A stretch of DNA of 64,000 nucleotides from Okapia johnstoni. Taxonomy: Eukaryota > Chordata > Mammalia > Artiodactyla > Giraffidae. Below, piece after piece: positions 20,886 to 31,450 of this stretch. Position 1 is the first letter of the stretch, and each line of letters opens with the position of its first letter. The position numbers and the translations under genes are program-made. The notes beneath the pieces were generated by a model. It did not search any database. It worked only from the letters and a program-made list of their open reading frames with translations, and was not told the DNA's origin. The stretch covers positions 81,714,713 to 81,778,712 of the forward strand of contig CM044310.1 in assembly GCA_024291935.2 (NCBI GenBank), written 5' to 3'.

Positions 20886-21929
20886 TTTTTTCATGGTTAT
20901 TGTTATTACAGTTGCTTATAATTACGGTTATTGAGAATACAACAGTGAGTAAAGCAGGCACTACCCTTGCCTCCGCAACCTTGCACGGTTTTGCAAAGCA
21001 TTTAGCCCAGAAAAATAGAACAGCAGAAGCAAAAGTGTCTCCTTTTTACTGGATTCAGTATCGGTCTGATGTGCTAACTACTACTAAGTACAGCCAGCAG
21101 CCATCAGTTGAAGCAACCAAGCACAACAACAAGAAAGGAATCATCTATCAGTGTGGGCAAAATAATGGTTTGTTGAACCAGATAGGCATCAGTTAGCCAG
21201 GCTCAACCTAACCCACATGGAGCAAGAGAGAGGGAGAGAGAACATACGCACGTACCCACACCTGCCTCACGCTCAAGAATTTTAAGAGAAGATCAGCTGA
21301 GACGACAACCACCTAACCCCTGCGGGCCTCCCACAGCCTACAACAGGACTGTGACTGATGTGGTGCTAAACATACCCATCCCAGAAGCTGGGCCCTGCAG
21401 CGTGCCCGCCCAGGAAGCCAGGACCAGCCAGGCTGCACGACCGGGCTGACCATGGCCATTTCCTGCCGGGCACTGACCCATGGCTGTACGGTGGGTGCAT
21501 CGAGCCCCACCCAGGGAAGGAGCTTGATCATACGATAGCCTCAGAGCCTCTGGCTTTCAGACCCTGCCCACTACCCCTCTGCCAACCCCAACCCCACCTC
21601 GGCCTTCTCCACAGGGGAAACAGGCAGCGCCCCACCATCCAAGGTCAGCGTGAGAAAGGATGGTCCCTGGAAGGCTCAGTCCTAGCCCAACCCTGCATGG
21701 GGGTGAAGGCGTGAGTACCCTGCCCACTGCGGCGACGCCTAGAGATTGCCTATCGAGACAAGGAAAAGGAGGAAGGGAGGGGCCTGTGGGAGCCTTCTGT
21801 GGCCCACACAGACCAAGGCTCAGAGCTAAGCTCCAAGCCAAGCTTCCCTCAACGTGCTATCAATATATCATCAAGAGTAAGAGCGGAGAGTACCAGCTGC
21901 CACTCTTGGGGGCTATGGCTAAGCTCCGT

Positions 21930-22080
21930 GCATCCCCTCGTATCGTCCTCACCATGGTCCCAGGCAGCAGGATAAGCATCCCCATTTCAGGTGAGGACAT
22001 GGACAGCACAGAGAGGTTGGGTAACTTACTCAAGGTCACACAAGTAGTATCTCAACCTCAAACCCAATTCTTGCTCTTAA
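21930..22080 (-). mobile_element. MIR SINE
   Basis: Antisense core: 'CCCATTTCAGGTGAGGACATGG', 'AGAGAGGTTGGGTAACTTACTC', 'AAGGTCACACAAGTAGTA'. Confidence 0.82.
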
Positions 22081-22149
22081 CAAAGGGAACAACAATCTGG
22101 CCCTGTACTGCCAAGGGAAAATACAGATGAAGAGGCAGAAGTGAAGTGC

Positions 22150-22460
22150 TCCACCTTGGCAAACATTTGCTCAGTGGCTGTCAGTGACCGAGCCAGAGCC
22201 CAGCTCTGGGAGCACAGAGACTCAGACATGGTCGCTGCCTGAGGGAGTGAGCAGGACAGCAAGGGAACAAGGCACATACAGGAGGAACGTCATCACCAAG
22301 CAGACAGCAGTGAGGACCAGGATCAGGGCAGCCCCCGAGACTCAGGGGCAGGCACATTAATTATGGCAGGGCAATCATGGTGGCCTCTTGGAGGAGGCAT
22401 CATGTAGACTGAGCTTTGAAGGAGGAGCTCCATAGGCAGAGGGCCCCCGCCAGAACAAGA
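22150..22460 (-). mobile_element. L2 LINE fragment, antisense
   Basis: Antisense L2 traces: 'CAGACATGGTCGCTGCCTGAGGGAGTGAGCAGGACAGC', 'GGTGGCCTCTTGGAGGAGGCATCATGTAGACTGAGCTTTGAAGGAGGAGC'. Divergent; boundaries approximate. Confidence 0.55.
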
Positions 22461-22535
22461 GTCAAGGGGAGTGGGTGAGAGGGCTTAACTCATCAAACCC
22501 TCTAAACCCTCACTACTTCAGGTGGTGGGTGGGCC

Positions 22536-22655
22536 ATCAACACCACTCTGGAGCTGGCTTGAAATGCAGAATCGCAGACCCCTCCCAGAACAGCTGAGTC
22601 AGCATCTGCGTTTTAACAAGATCACCAAATTTGCCTACATGGTCACGTTTGAGCA
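22536..22655 (+). mobile_element. MER5A-like hAT element
   Basis: 'TTGAAATGCAGAATCGCAGACCCC', 'CAGCATCTGCGTTTTAACAAGATC' and a 3' 'GTTTGAGCAG' follow the MER5A pattern. It contains AGCTGAGTCAGCA (22592-22604), close to a full MAF recognition element. Confidence 0.72.
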
Positions 22656-23211
22656 GGGCCAACGTAAACCACACCTGGAAACCACGGAGAGACCTCCCCC
22701 AAATCTCGAGGAACAATGTCATCATCACCCCTGGGGCCCACACCCACGTACACGCCTGACTGTGGCCCTGGTGTATAGCCAGGCTTCGAGTCACCAAAAT
22801 AAATGCTGATTTCCACCATCCATCAGTGGGGGCCCGGACCCTAGGGAGCACGCAAGGTTGTATAAAGTAGGACCAGCCCCTCCGTCAGGACAGTCCTCAT
22901 CACTGGTGCCTGTGAAAAGCCCCAGAGCCTGAGGAGAGGAGAGGGCAGACACACTAGGCTCGTGGAGTGGACAGTCCCCAATCAGCAGAGCTGGGAACTT
23001 GCAACCTCACTGCAGAGAGCAAGGGTACAATGGCAGAGCAGCTGCTGTGCACCAGCCTGTGGGTACAGGACAAATGACACAGGGGCCCTGCCTCCGAGGA
23101 AGCTCCAAGTCCACCCCTGGAGGTGAACTCAGCAAGACAAACCTCCCTCCAGTGAAGCCATCAGTCAGGCCACGGGGGAGAGACAAAAAGAGTCAGAAGA
23201 GAGACACACCA

Positions 23212-23230
23212 AACACACACACACACACAC
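23212..23230. repeat. (AC)n microsatellite
   Basis: Uninterrupted AC dinucleotides, about nine units. Confidence 0.9.
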
Positions 23231-23494
23231 TCCCCTGCACGTAACCCGGGCATCAGCATACACATGCACACACATGTGCATAGCAGACAGGGCACAGAGG
23301 AAGCAATGTACAGTGCAGCCCAGCGGGGCCCCTGGCTGGTCCAGAGCCAGAGGAAAGGGTGTGCAGGAAACACCACATCCCCTCGGAGAGCGGGGCCAAG
23401 TCAGCCCCAGGGGCCCGGGACGCAGCACAGAGGGGTACAGAGGCCACAGGGCCCCCAAGAGGCTGAGTCAGGGCCGGGGCACTTGGGCACACTC

Positions 23495-23522
23495 GCACAC
23501 ACACCACACACACACACACACA
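23495..23522. repeat. (CA)n microsatellite
   Basis: CA dinucleotide run with one CC interruption. This is the second such tract within 300 bp. Confidence 0.9.
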
Positions 23523-24982
23523 AGTGCATGCCTCCGTGTGCACTCGGGGCACAGATGCCCTACCTCGTGGACTGCTCACCATGGAAACAGAGTGGCCACC
23601 TCTCAGCTCCAGTCACCACCTGAAGGTCTCCAAGGCCTCCTGAGCTGGGGGAAGCAGTGCTAACAAAGGCCCGCCTGGCCGGGGGTCCACGGTAGAGACT
23701 AGTCGGCGCATGCCTGCCGCGCTCCCCCGGTGAGCTCGGGGCCACCGCATCTTTCTACCCCGCCTGCCTGGCTTCACTCAGCTCAACTCCCCACAGACGC
23801 CCCAGCAGAGCTAATGAGAAACTCCCCAGCTGGCCCCATATAAAAACGCATTTCATAAGTCTTTAAAATGCTAGGAAATTCTCCATCTCTTTAGGACTTT
23901 CCTGCTCCTTTAAAATGTCCCCTGGTCCTTGTGGAGGAAATGACTGGGTTGGGGGCTCAAGCGCAGGAGGTGGGCAGCGCCAGCCAAGCCATCCGGGAGT
24001 CAAGGGGCATCTGGCAGCTTCCTTCATCAGCTCCAGGATCGCGGGGAGAGGAGTGGGGATACCCACACCGATGAGCCAAGGTAAGGCGGTCACTCAGGAG
24101 AGAATTCAGGGTGAGGGAACCCTGGGGGAGAGGAGAGGAGAGAGCGAGACGGTCTCTCCAGCCTTGATCTGAGGATTGAAGAAGTCAAAACGTCCTGGGA
24201 GCCCCTAAGAAAAACTCCAAAGGGGAAAAAGACCACCGACACAAAGACGTTGGTAAGAGAATTGCTCATGAGTCCAAAGCTGAACGCGGTTTAAGTGTCC
24301 AGTGGGGAAGGGCAGTTGAGGCAATGAATGCCCATCCTCCCAGAGACCCCGAAGTGGCGGCTGAGGGCAGGGTATGTGGATCGAGAGGTCTCCAAGAAGC
24401 TCGGGGCTCACGGGGGGCTCCACGGAGCCCACCGGTGCATTGAGCCTGCACTTCATCTCGAGAGAAGGGATGGAGCTGGAAAGCGGGCCAAGAGAAATGT
24501 AAACACAAGTGTGCAGAAGCCCAGAGTGGTGGGTGGAGTCTCCGTGAAGTAGTTGAAATAATAAATACGTGCTCTAGGACAACGCCGGCGGGGTGGGAAG
24601 GAAGCCCTGAGAAGGTTCAGAGGAGCAGGCTGGGCGGCACCGAGGGGCCTCGACTCCCTGAAGTGAAAGGCCCGGTCTTCCAGACATTTCTGTCAAGTTC
24701 ACTGGTTGAGGTAAAGGACCGCAGTGGGTGAGGAGGCTGCCACCTTTGTCCATGGTGGAGGCACTGACCACTCCCCCACCCCACAGCTTACTGGAGTCAG
24801 ATTAAAGGAAAGGCTTCCAGCCTCCCTCCCCCAAGGGGCCCCCAGGCACCAGACACCCAGATGCCACTTTAATTTCCCCTCCGAGCAGGTCTCCGAGCCT
24901 GCAGCCCTAACACCGACCACCCCCCCCCCCCAGCCCACTGCAAGCTGCACACACACCCAGCACCCAGGGGGGCCTAGAGGCA

Positions 24983-25070
24983 GGGGGATCTTGCCAACCC
25001 AGGGATCGAACCCGCATCTCTTGCATCTCCTGCATTGGCGGGGCGGGTTCTTTAACCAACTGCACCACCT
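24983..25070 (-). mobile_element. tRNA-head fragment of a Bov-tA/CHR SINE, antisense
   Basis: 'GGATCTTGCCAACCCAGGGATCGAACCC' and 'TGCATTGGCGGGGCGGGTTCTTTAACC' are the antisense B-box and A-box regions. It ends exactly where a MIR core begins, so it probably inserted into that MIR. Confidence 0.78.
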
Positions 25071-25165
25071 GTCTGGGTTCAAATCCCGGCTCTGCCACTT
25101 CCTAGCTGTGTGACCTTGAAGCAAGTCACTAGCGTCCGTGTGCCTCAGTTTCTGTATGTGAAAGG
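25071..25165 (+). mobile_element. MIR SINE fragment
   Basis: Well preserved core 'CTGGGTTCAAATCCCGGCTC', 'TGCCACTTCCTAGCTGTGTG', 'CAAGTCACTAGCGTCCGTGTGCCTCAG'. Confidence 0.9.
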
Positions 25166-25914
25166 CACTGAGAAGGAGAACTGGCTCCTAGAAGCGACTC
25201 ATACATGGGAGTGATGGTTTCATTAACCAGGGCCATGAGACCTACAATGGGGCAGGAAGGCCTGAAACTATGATCACACCAGTAAGGTCTCAGGCTGCTG
25301 GACCATTCATACACAATCGATTATACTGAATGTTTCTCTCCAACCACAAGTATGTGTGTCACCATGCCAGAAATAAAGCTGACTAACCTGTCCAGGCATT
25401 GACAGTGAGTGTTTGTCAACAAATGAACTGTTTTCCATCACCAGACTTCCCTAGACCCTCCATGCGCTCCATCCCCAGCTTGGTCCAGGGCAGCCATGCT
25501 GTAAGGAAGCCCAGTCTGCCCTGAAACCTGGTCCAGGGAGGCGAGACGTTCTGGTGAGGCAGTTACACAAAGATGAGCCCCTTCGTCTCCCAGCTCAGAC
25601 TTAGTGACCAGCAGAAGGGAGGCAAAGCTGAGCATGGTCGGGCTGGTTCCCTGAAACCCCACACTGTAGGCTACTATCATCCTGGTGCCTGCCACTCAGA
25701 TGGTTCATTCCAAAGCACCTGGGGGAAGAAAGAAGCAGCACTGAGGGAGGAAGGACCTCCCCACTGAGCTGGGCTGGAGGCAGTCAGTGGGGTGCAGAGA
25801 GGCTTGGAAAGTCAAGTCTGGAAAGTGCCCCTGGGTAGAGACGCGCTTGGCAACCTTCTAATGGTGGCCAGAATGAAATCAGCTGGCGGAGGGACAGTCT
25901 TTGGCCTGAGCAGT

Positions 25915-26062
25915 GTTTTTTCAAATAAACCGAATGACCAAAATGAGATACCATTTCATATCTAGGAAAGCTAGAATACCCAAAAAAAGGAAAATTACAT
26001 GGATTAATGAGGATGTGGAAACATTGGAACCCTCATATCTCAATATGAGCTGCTTTAAAAAG
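25915..26062 (+). mobile_element. Old L1 LINE fragment
   Basis: 'CAAAATGAGATACCATTTCATATCTA', 'GAGGATGTGGAAACATTGGAACCCTCATA' follow L1 3' order, as in the copy at 57578-58565. Confidence 0.7.
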
Positions 26063-26473
26063 ACTTGAGTTGTTAATTTTTTAATCTAAGGACACCACAT
26101 AAAAATCCAGCTCTTTGGCTTCTCTTTTTAAAATACAGATGACGTGGGGATTCTGGGCCCAGGTGCCCTGTCACAATCAGCTGGCACTGAGGTATGGCTG
26201 TCCCTGTGGCAAGGCCTGGGGTGCAGTGCACAGTGCCACCTCCCTGCCACCTGCCCACTCACCTGTGCCACCAGCCTGCCCAGGTGAGCCTTTGAGCTTG
26301 GGACACTTGTGGGCTTTCACAAAGGACTCATACTTCTCTAAGGAGTTTGAACTCATGGCCTGGCAAGGTAGGAAGAAAAGCTTGAGAGTAATCCATGATC
26401 CTGCCCCCAAAATCACATGCACAATGCTCTGTACATTTGGGAAGAGAATCTACACTTCCTTCCACTGGATGCT

Positions 26474-26697
26474 TGGGGCTTCCCAGGTGGCGCTAGTGGT
26501 AAAGAACCTGCCTGCCAATGCAGGAGACATAAGAGACAAGGGTTCGATCCCTGGGTCGGGAAGATCCCCTGGAGGAGGGCATGGCAACCCACTTCAGTAT
26601 TCTTGCCTGGAGAATCCCATGGACAGAGGAGCCTGGTGGGATACGGTCCATAGGGTCGCAGAGTCGGACATGACTGAAGTGACTTAGCATGCACACA
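26474..26697 (+). mobile_element. Bov-tA SINE, full length
   Basis: Clean copy: 'GGCTTCCCAGGTGGCGCTAGTGG', 'GGGTTCGATCCCTGGGTCGGG', 'GAGAATCCCATGGACAGAGG', 'GGGTCGCAGAGTCGGACATGA', ending CTTAGCATGCACACA. The extra GCTAGTGG box suits a younger Bov-tA subtype. Confidence 0.95.
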
Positions 26698-27359
26698 AGA
26701 TACTGTCCCTTCATCCCCCTTTTTATGGATACGAAAAAAACAGGATGCAATGGGAAATGAATTAAAACCCCACATCCATCAGGCACCCCCATACCTCGGC
26801 TCTGAACACAGTCTCCTTCCCCCAGGTTCTGCCACCAGCAGCCCCATCTTTGCCAGCGGAGAAGCAAGGGCGGGCCCCCTCCTGCCGTGACTCCCTGGCC
26901 AGGCAGGAGAACTGCTGGGAGCTGCTCACTCTGCTCGCCTCCCTGCCAGGCGGGGCTCTCCATCACTGTCAGGGCCCCAACTCAAGGGCACAGACAGAGC
27001 AGGCCGGGTTGCTCCTGGGGGCGATGCCACAGGGTCCCCACGGGCAGCAGAGGCCACTGTGCCTTCTGCTTCTTTACCACAGTTCTCCATCATGCTCCCA
27101 GAGCCAGGAAAAGCGGGCGAGGGGACGCTGGCATCCCGGGGAAGGCTGGGCCCCCACACAGAGGAGCTGCCCAGTGTTCACAGCCCTGCACTTCTAATAA
27201 GATGCTCTCTGCCTCTCTCTTCACCTCACCCTGCATTCCTCCGGTCTGATGAGTCAAAAGGCCCTCCATGGCCACCCTTGGGCCCTCTGCCTCCAGGGAC
27301 CATTGTAAAGCCCCCACGAGGCCTCAGGTCTCTGCTCAGCTAACTACCTCCCAGTGGCA

Positions 27360-27530
27360 GGCAGTGTGGAGGTTACACCCCAGGCTCTGGTGGCAGGAGG
27401 ACTTGGGTTCGAGTCCCTGCTCCGCAGCATCCTGGCTGGGGATGGCGGATCTGAGACAGCACCATTCCAAGCCTCCTTCCCTCATCCACCAAATGAGGAC
27501 AGCAGTTCTCAGTGACGCTGCCAAGGGTGG
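27360..27530 (+). mobile_element. MIR SINE
   Basis: 'GGCAGTGTGGAGGTTACACC', 'ACTTGGGTTCGAGTCCCTGCTC', 'CATCCACCAAATGAGGACAGCAG' follow MIR order in diverged form. Confidence 0.7.
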
Positions 27531-27724
27531 CTTGGGGAGGCTTTGCTCCCCCATAATCTTCTTTGGCACCTGCCCCCATTCTCTGATGCAGCCAAGTGAC
27601 ATTTTCTCAGCTTAATGAGAAGCGTTATTCTAAAGCAGCTTCAGCCAGGCCTTTGGCCCCGTCCTCTACCAGATGGCAGCCCCGAACCAGCCCATAGAGA
27701 AACTGTGGAGTTGCTGCTGCAAAC

Positions 27725-27830
27725 ACCACCCAGCTCCCAGGGTTGTTATGATGGCTCAGTGAGACCCTGAGGGGTAAAACGTTTGCTCCGTGTCCTGGCA
27801 CAGACCAAGTATGTGATCACGAAACACCAG
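27725..27830 (+). mobile_element. MIR SINE tail
   Basis: 'CAGGGTTGTTATGATGGCTCAGTGAG' and 'GTCCTGGCACAGACCAAGTA' are the MIR 3' half. Confidence 0.65.
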
Positions 27831-29199
27831 GCCCCACGTCCAGGACTGCCTCCCCAACCAGCCTCATCCTGCCACCTAGGACTTGCGCCATCTCACAAGT
27901 CCCGTGCTCAGGGAATACAAGCTGACTCTAATAGCCTGAGTCCAACAAGATTGGGAAGGAAAATCTGTCACATGCATGCACTGTCAAAAAGAAATAATCA
28001 GAATCGGGCCAAAGGAAACAGAACAATCCATTGCCCGGCTGTGGATTATCCAATGCCCGGGATGCTGGATCCTCCCTTTCCCACCTCCAAGCAGACGACC
28101 GAAAGTTGACCAGCACCAGGGAGTCCCTGAGGGCCGGAGGGACTCACGAGGAGTCGAGCACCTCCTCCTGCCTGCGCGTGTAGGGCATGCTCAGCTCTTG
28201 ACTGGAAACTGGCAAGTCCCACGACCTTCACCACTTCCGAGAGTGCCCGAAGGCCCTAAGGCTGGTGGTTCACTGTAGCATCAGAGCGTCGTGGACCCCA
28301 GGCCTGCACACAGCCCCTCGACAGCGCCCCTGCCTCCTACAGGAGATGCAGCCCAGGCCGACACCCCCTGCACAGAGCTCCCCACCCACCACACTGTCGG
28401 CGCCCTCTTGCATCCTGCTGCTGTCCTGGTCTGTCTTCATGGCTGCCGGCACCACTGGGAAAACAGCCGGGAGGGAGGACCTTATATGGATATGACCAGG
28501 CTGGGCACTTTTCTGGTGCGGGGGTTTGGAGCACAGCGAAGACCCCTCATCAGAGCTGGCTGCAAGTCTGAGCGCACGGACCCCTACATCCGTCAGGACA
28601 CCTGGATGAGACGTGGAGTTTCATAACCTCACTGTGTTCCTCCAACGATGGGGAATGCATCTTAACCGCACAGAAAGAGACAGGGTATGGGTCACCCAGC
28701 ACCTCCCCCTATCCTACCCACAGTGTGGACCCCAAGGCCTGTCCTAACTCAGGGCTCTCCTCCTGAGAATCTGAGCACCTCCCCATCCTGGCTTCATATA
28801 AGGCCCCTGCCCTGGAGGGAGCCCCTGTCACCAAGGACCAGGCACCTGCAGACACCTTGGTGCCCAAACCTGAGTCAGCCAGGACTTTCCAAGCAGCACA
28901 GCTCCCACTGCAGACAGCCCTGGACCAAGCATCCAGGAACTTGGTTTCAAGTACTGGCTCCCCACCTGCCTTCAGTTCAGTCTGTACCAGCATTCCCCAG
29001 ATTTCAGTCACCTGGGAACCATCTCCATGCTTTTTTCCTGAATCCAAGCATTATTACTTAAAAACTTCGTCAACACAATTTTCTCACTTAAATGACTTCC
29101 GCATCGTCTTAAATCACACACAGCCATAAAATCACAAATTCGATGTGTAACCGTTCGAGTGTTAAGTGTTGGTATGCCTGATTCCTAACACCTCATTTC

Positions 29200-29310
29200 T
29201 GGAATGACTGACCTACCTCCTTGCCTCAATTTCCACACCTAAAAGAGGAGGGGGCTGAACTAAATGGCTCCCTCACAGGTCTTCTCAGGCCCAAGGTTCT
29301 CCCCCGTAGA
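29200..29310 (+). mobile_element. MIR3-like SINE fragment
   Basis: 'CTTGCCTCAATTTCCACACC', 'AAAAGAGGAGGGGGCTGAACTAAATGGCTCC' and 'AGGTCTTCTCAGGCC' match the MIR3 middle and 3' part. Confidence 0.6.
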
Positions 29311-29534
29311 ACTGGAGACAGCTGGCCAGGATCCTGGGACAGGGGACAAGGCAGAACAGTCTGGGGCCTGCTGGACCGGGAACAAGGGCCCTGCTGTCAA
29401 CAGAGGCTGACAACTTGCGCAGCAAATAGGAGAGCGGTGCCCTCCATTCCGGGGCTCCCAAGGACCCCAAGCTAGCTGCACTCCCAAGCTCCATGGGCAG
29501 CTCCAGATTCTAGAGCTTTATAGGGAGATAAACC

Positions 29535-29600
29535 TCATTCACCCACCTCTTTTTATAGCTGGGGAAACTGAGGCACCAGAAGGCACTTAGGCTAGGGCAG
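29535..29600 (-). mobile_element. MIR SINE fragment
   Basis: Antisense 'TTTTTATAGCTGGGGAAACTGAGGCACCAGAAGGCAC' core only. Confidence 0.6.
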
Positions 29601-29779
29601 AATTCAGTGGGAAAACCCAAGTCCCCTGAAGGCCAAGTCACCCCCATCACCCTCCAGTGGCCATGCCCCCCATAATTCTGACCGCTCCTTCTTACCTCCC
29701 CCTGGAGGTGTGGGCTTGGGTCTGCCCACCCGAGAGTGCGATGTAGCCCCTTCCAGGAAGGCAAATAAAGGAATTCTGA

Positions 29780-30136
29780 TTTCAACTGGAGTTTAAAGGT
29801 CCTATTAGAGTATTATGCGATTAGGCTGGAAGGAATGTGTAGTGACGCCCATGGCAGGGAGCTTCAGAGCCTGCATAGTAGGGGTGCGGTGGCCCAGCTG
29901 ACTGTGCCCACAGAGGGGAACATGGCCCCCGGGGGAATAAGGGCATATTAGTCTCCGTATGTAATAGATTTTATTGACCATATGGAACTGATATAAAAAT
30001 CACATTGCACGGGGTAATCTGGACTGGAGACAGGAATGTGACAGGAAGAATATGACTCCCATAACCAGCTGGGTGGCTTTCTGAGTTTCCTGAGCCAGCC
30101 CCCCAGGACCCCCACCAAGTTTCCCACCGGCCCCTG
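29780..30136. promoter_or_regulatory. Repeat-free intronic flank downstream of the exon
   Basis: The 360 bp beside the donor lack recognisable repeats and include AT-rich sequence ('GTAATAGATTTTATTGACC', 'GATATAAAAATCACATTGC'). Conserved intronic flanks often carry splicing enhancers. No specific element can be assigned. Confidence 0.3.
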
Positions 30137-30145
30137 GGCATTTAC
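30137..30145 (-). other. ZNF423: Splice donor of the ZNF423 exon
   Basis: The minus-strand junction reads CAG|GTAAATG, matching U1 pairing at -3 to +4. Together with the acceptor it defines a 60-nt exon whose two ends share the same codon phase (phase 1). Confidence 0.88.
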
Positions 30146-30205
30146 CTGATGCTGTTACGGAGGAATCCCAGGCCAGCGAGAAGTCCGAGGCCTCCCCCTC
30201 TTCAA
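30146..30205 (-). CDS. ZNF423: Internal coding exon of ZNF423 (near N-terminus)
   Basis: On the minus strand a 60-nt exon is bounded by an acceptor (pyrimidine-rich tract ending CTTTCAG) and a donor (CAG|GTAAAT). Its first two bases TT complete a split codon (G|TT, Val). Nineteen codons follow, giving EEGEASDFSLAWDSS then VTAS, and the last base G opens a Gly codon. The other two frames contain stops. From memory this matches residues about 6-26 of ZNF423 (OAZ, Ebfaz, mouse Zfp423), following the short MHKKR leader; I recall Ala where this copy has the last Ser. ZNF423 is a nuclear protein with about 30 C2H2 fingers that binds EBF factors, SMAD1/4 and retinoic-acid receptors and acts in cerebellar, ciliary and adipocyte-precursor biology. 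This exon lies before the first finger and is acidic and Ser-rich. The paralogue ZNF521 has a different N-terminus, so I prefer ZNF423. Adjacent coding exons are not in the window. Confidence 0.93.
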
Positions 30206-30240
30206 CTGAAAGAGAGAACAGAGACAGGCCTGTGAGTTTT
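30206..30240 (-). other. ZNF423: Splice acceptor, pyrimidine tract and branch point of the ZNF423 exon
   Basis: Read on the minus strand, the 19 bases before the exon are almost all pyrimidines and end in CAG. A CTCAC branch-point match (YTNAY) has its A at 30233, 27 nt from the AG, inside the usual 18-40 nt range. No other AG lies between this A and the acceptor except the AGG directly beside it. The signal set supports constitutive recognition. Confidence 0.85.
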
Positions 30241-30268
30241 GAAGTTGTGCAAACAGGTCATTGGTGGT

Positions 30269-30295
30269 GGGACGGGCGGCGGCGGGGGTGGGGGG
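30269..30295 (+). other. G-quadruplex motif beside the exon acceptor
   Basis: Plus-strand G-runs GGG (30269-30271), GGG (30274-30276), GGGGG (30284-30288) and GGGGGG (30290-30295) with loops of 2, 7 and 1 nt satisfy the G3+N1-7 rule. The transcript is read from the other strand, so it would be C-rich 64-90 nt upstream of the exon. Confidence 0.7.
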
Positions 30296-30371
30296 CAGGT
30301 TGTCTGTGCAGGACACAGGGCAAGGAGGAAGGATTGTTTGGGGGAGTCCCTAGGGAGTCCCTATGATACCC

Positions 30372-30490
30372 ATGCTGCTGCTAAGCCGACTGTGTGCGAC
30401 CCCACAGACGGCAGCCCACCAGGCTCCCCCGTCCCTGGGATTCTCCAGGCAAGAATACTGGAGTCGGTTGCCATTTCCTTCTCCATGATC
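30372..30490 (-). mobile_element. Bov-tA/BovA-type SINE fragment, antisense
   Basis: Antisense tail and body: 'GCTAAGCCGACTGTGTGCGACC', 'GGGATTCTCCAGGCAAGAATACTGGAGT', 'GTTGCCATTTCCTTCTCCA'. The tRNA-like head is absent. Confidence 0.85.
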
Positions 30491-31374
30491 AAGGGTGAAA
30501 GGATCAAGTCTACAAAGAGACTTTTGTTGGTTTCACAGAGATGTAAACTACTCAAAACAAAACCTAAACAGCAAATAAGTGCCGTATCTGTACGATTCCC
30601 CCATTCTTGTGCCCCTAGCAGACATCACAAATCAATCACAGCACTGCCTCGAATCTGATGCAGAATCAGATTCTTTCTCTACACAGAGCTACAGGCCATT
30701 ACTATCTATAATTAGAGTATCCACCTGAGATAAAGCCATGTGCCCCTCACAGGAGCAGAGTGAAGACCCAGATCTCTCTCTTGTCCTCCAGACACTGACC
30801 TCCCACCAAGAGCCCCTCAGATCACCACTGAGATATGAAGCCCTTCTTGATCATTCCAAGAAACAAACAAGACACTCTCAGAGGTTGGCAAAGCATGGGG
30901 TGCTATCCTCTACACTGAGCACTGACCCACAGACAGACCTCAGGACATGCTGGAGTTGATTCTCCCATGGTCAGCAGTCCTGGGCGAACGACAGCACAGT
31001 CCAACTCACCTCTCCACTCTACCCCAAGCCCACGGAACCAAGCTGGGGAGGGACGGAGTGTCCCTGCCATCCCATATCCTGGTGTGTGAGACCAGGTGGG
31101 TGGAGGTGGTGGCCATGCACCAGAAGAACACGGGAGAAATTCTATACAGCATAATAAAACTCTTATCCTGGAATTAATCCCAGTCTGGGGCATGTAATAA
31201 TATTAAAGCTGGGTTATGGACTTTGTAAAATGGAACTCTGTTTAAGCCAAAAATGTGCATACTCAGTATTTTTCAGATTTAACAGGCTCTGAAGTTCTGC
31301 ACACGTGCATGCCGAAGCCACCACATACCACCCAGTTCTCTTTGCAGTGTCGTTGTCTCTCCATGGGCACACAC

Positions 31375-31450
31375 TGTGAGCCAGGCCCTGCACCCAGTGT
31401 GTTTAATCCCTGTCATCAGACTTTGAGAGGTAACAGGACAGGCCTGAAGT
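31375..31450 (-). mobile_element. MIR SINE fragment
   Basis: 'GTGAGCCAGGCCCTGCACCC' and 'TTTAATCCCTGTCATCAGACTTTGAGAGGTAACAGG' resemble the antisense MIR middle. Confidence 0.5.

Larger units (their letters stand above)
1..30145 (-). other. ZNF423: Intron downstream of the ZNF423 exon (partial)
   Basis: By orientation of the exon this is the 5' part of the intron that follows it, and it leaves the window at base 1. Repeats and candidate regulatory blocks are listed separately. I saw nothing recognisable in these longer gaps: 1-756, 860-1885, 2080-2940, 3470-4165, 5310-5940, 6800-7300, 8490-9340, 9640-10185, 10580-11260, 14720-15728, 16200-17110, 19680-20180, 21000-21920, 22660-23210, 23530-24980, 25170-25915, 26065-26470, 26700-27350 and 27840-29190. 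I looked for the next ZNF423 coding exon by its expected peptide and did not find it. Confidence 0.8.

Noticed and set aside
26474..26560. tRNA gene at the head of the Bov-tA copies
   Set aside because: The A-box and B-box are tRNA-derived but the cloverleaf and anticodon arm are not kept and the sequence continues into a SINE body.
1..30145. Further ZNF423 coding exon (zinc-finger part) in the window
   Set aside because: I looked on the minus strand for the peptide expected next and for C2H2 spacing (CxxC...HxxxH) with splice sites and found none.
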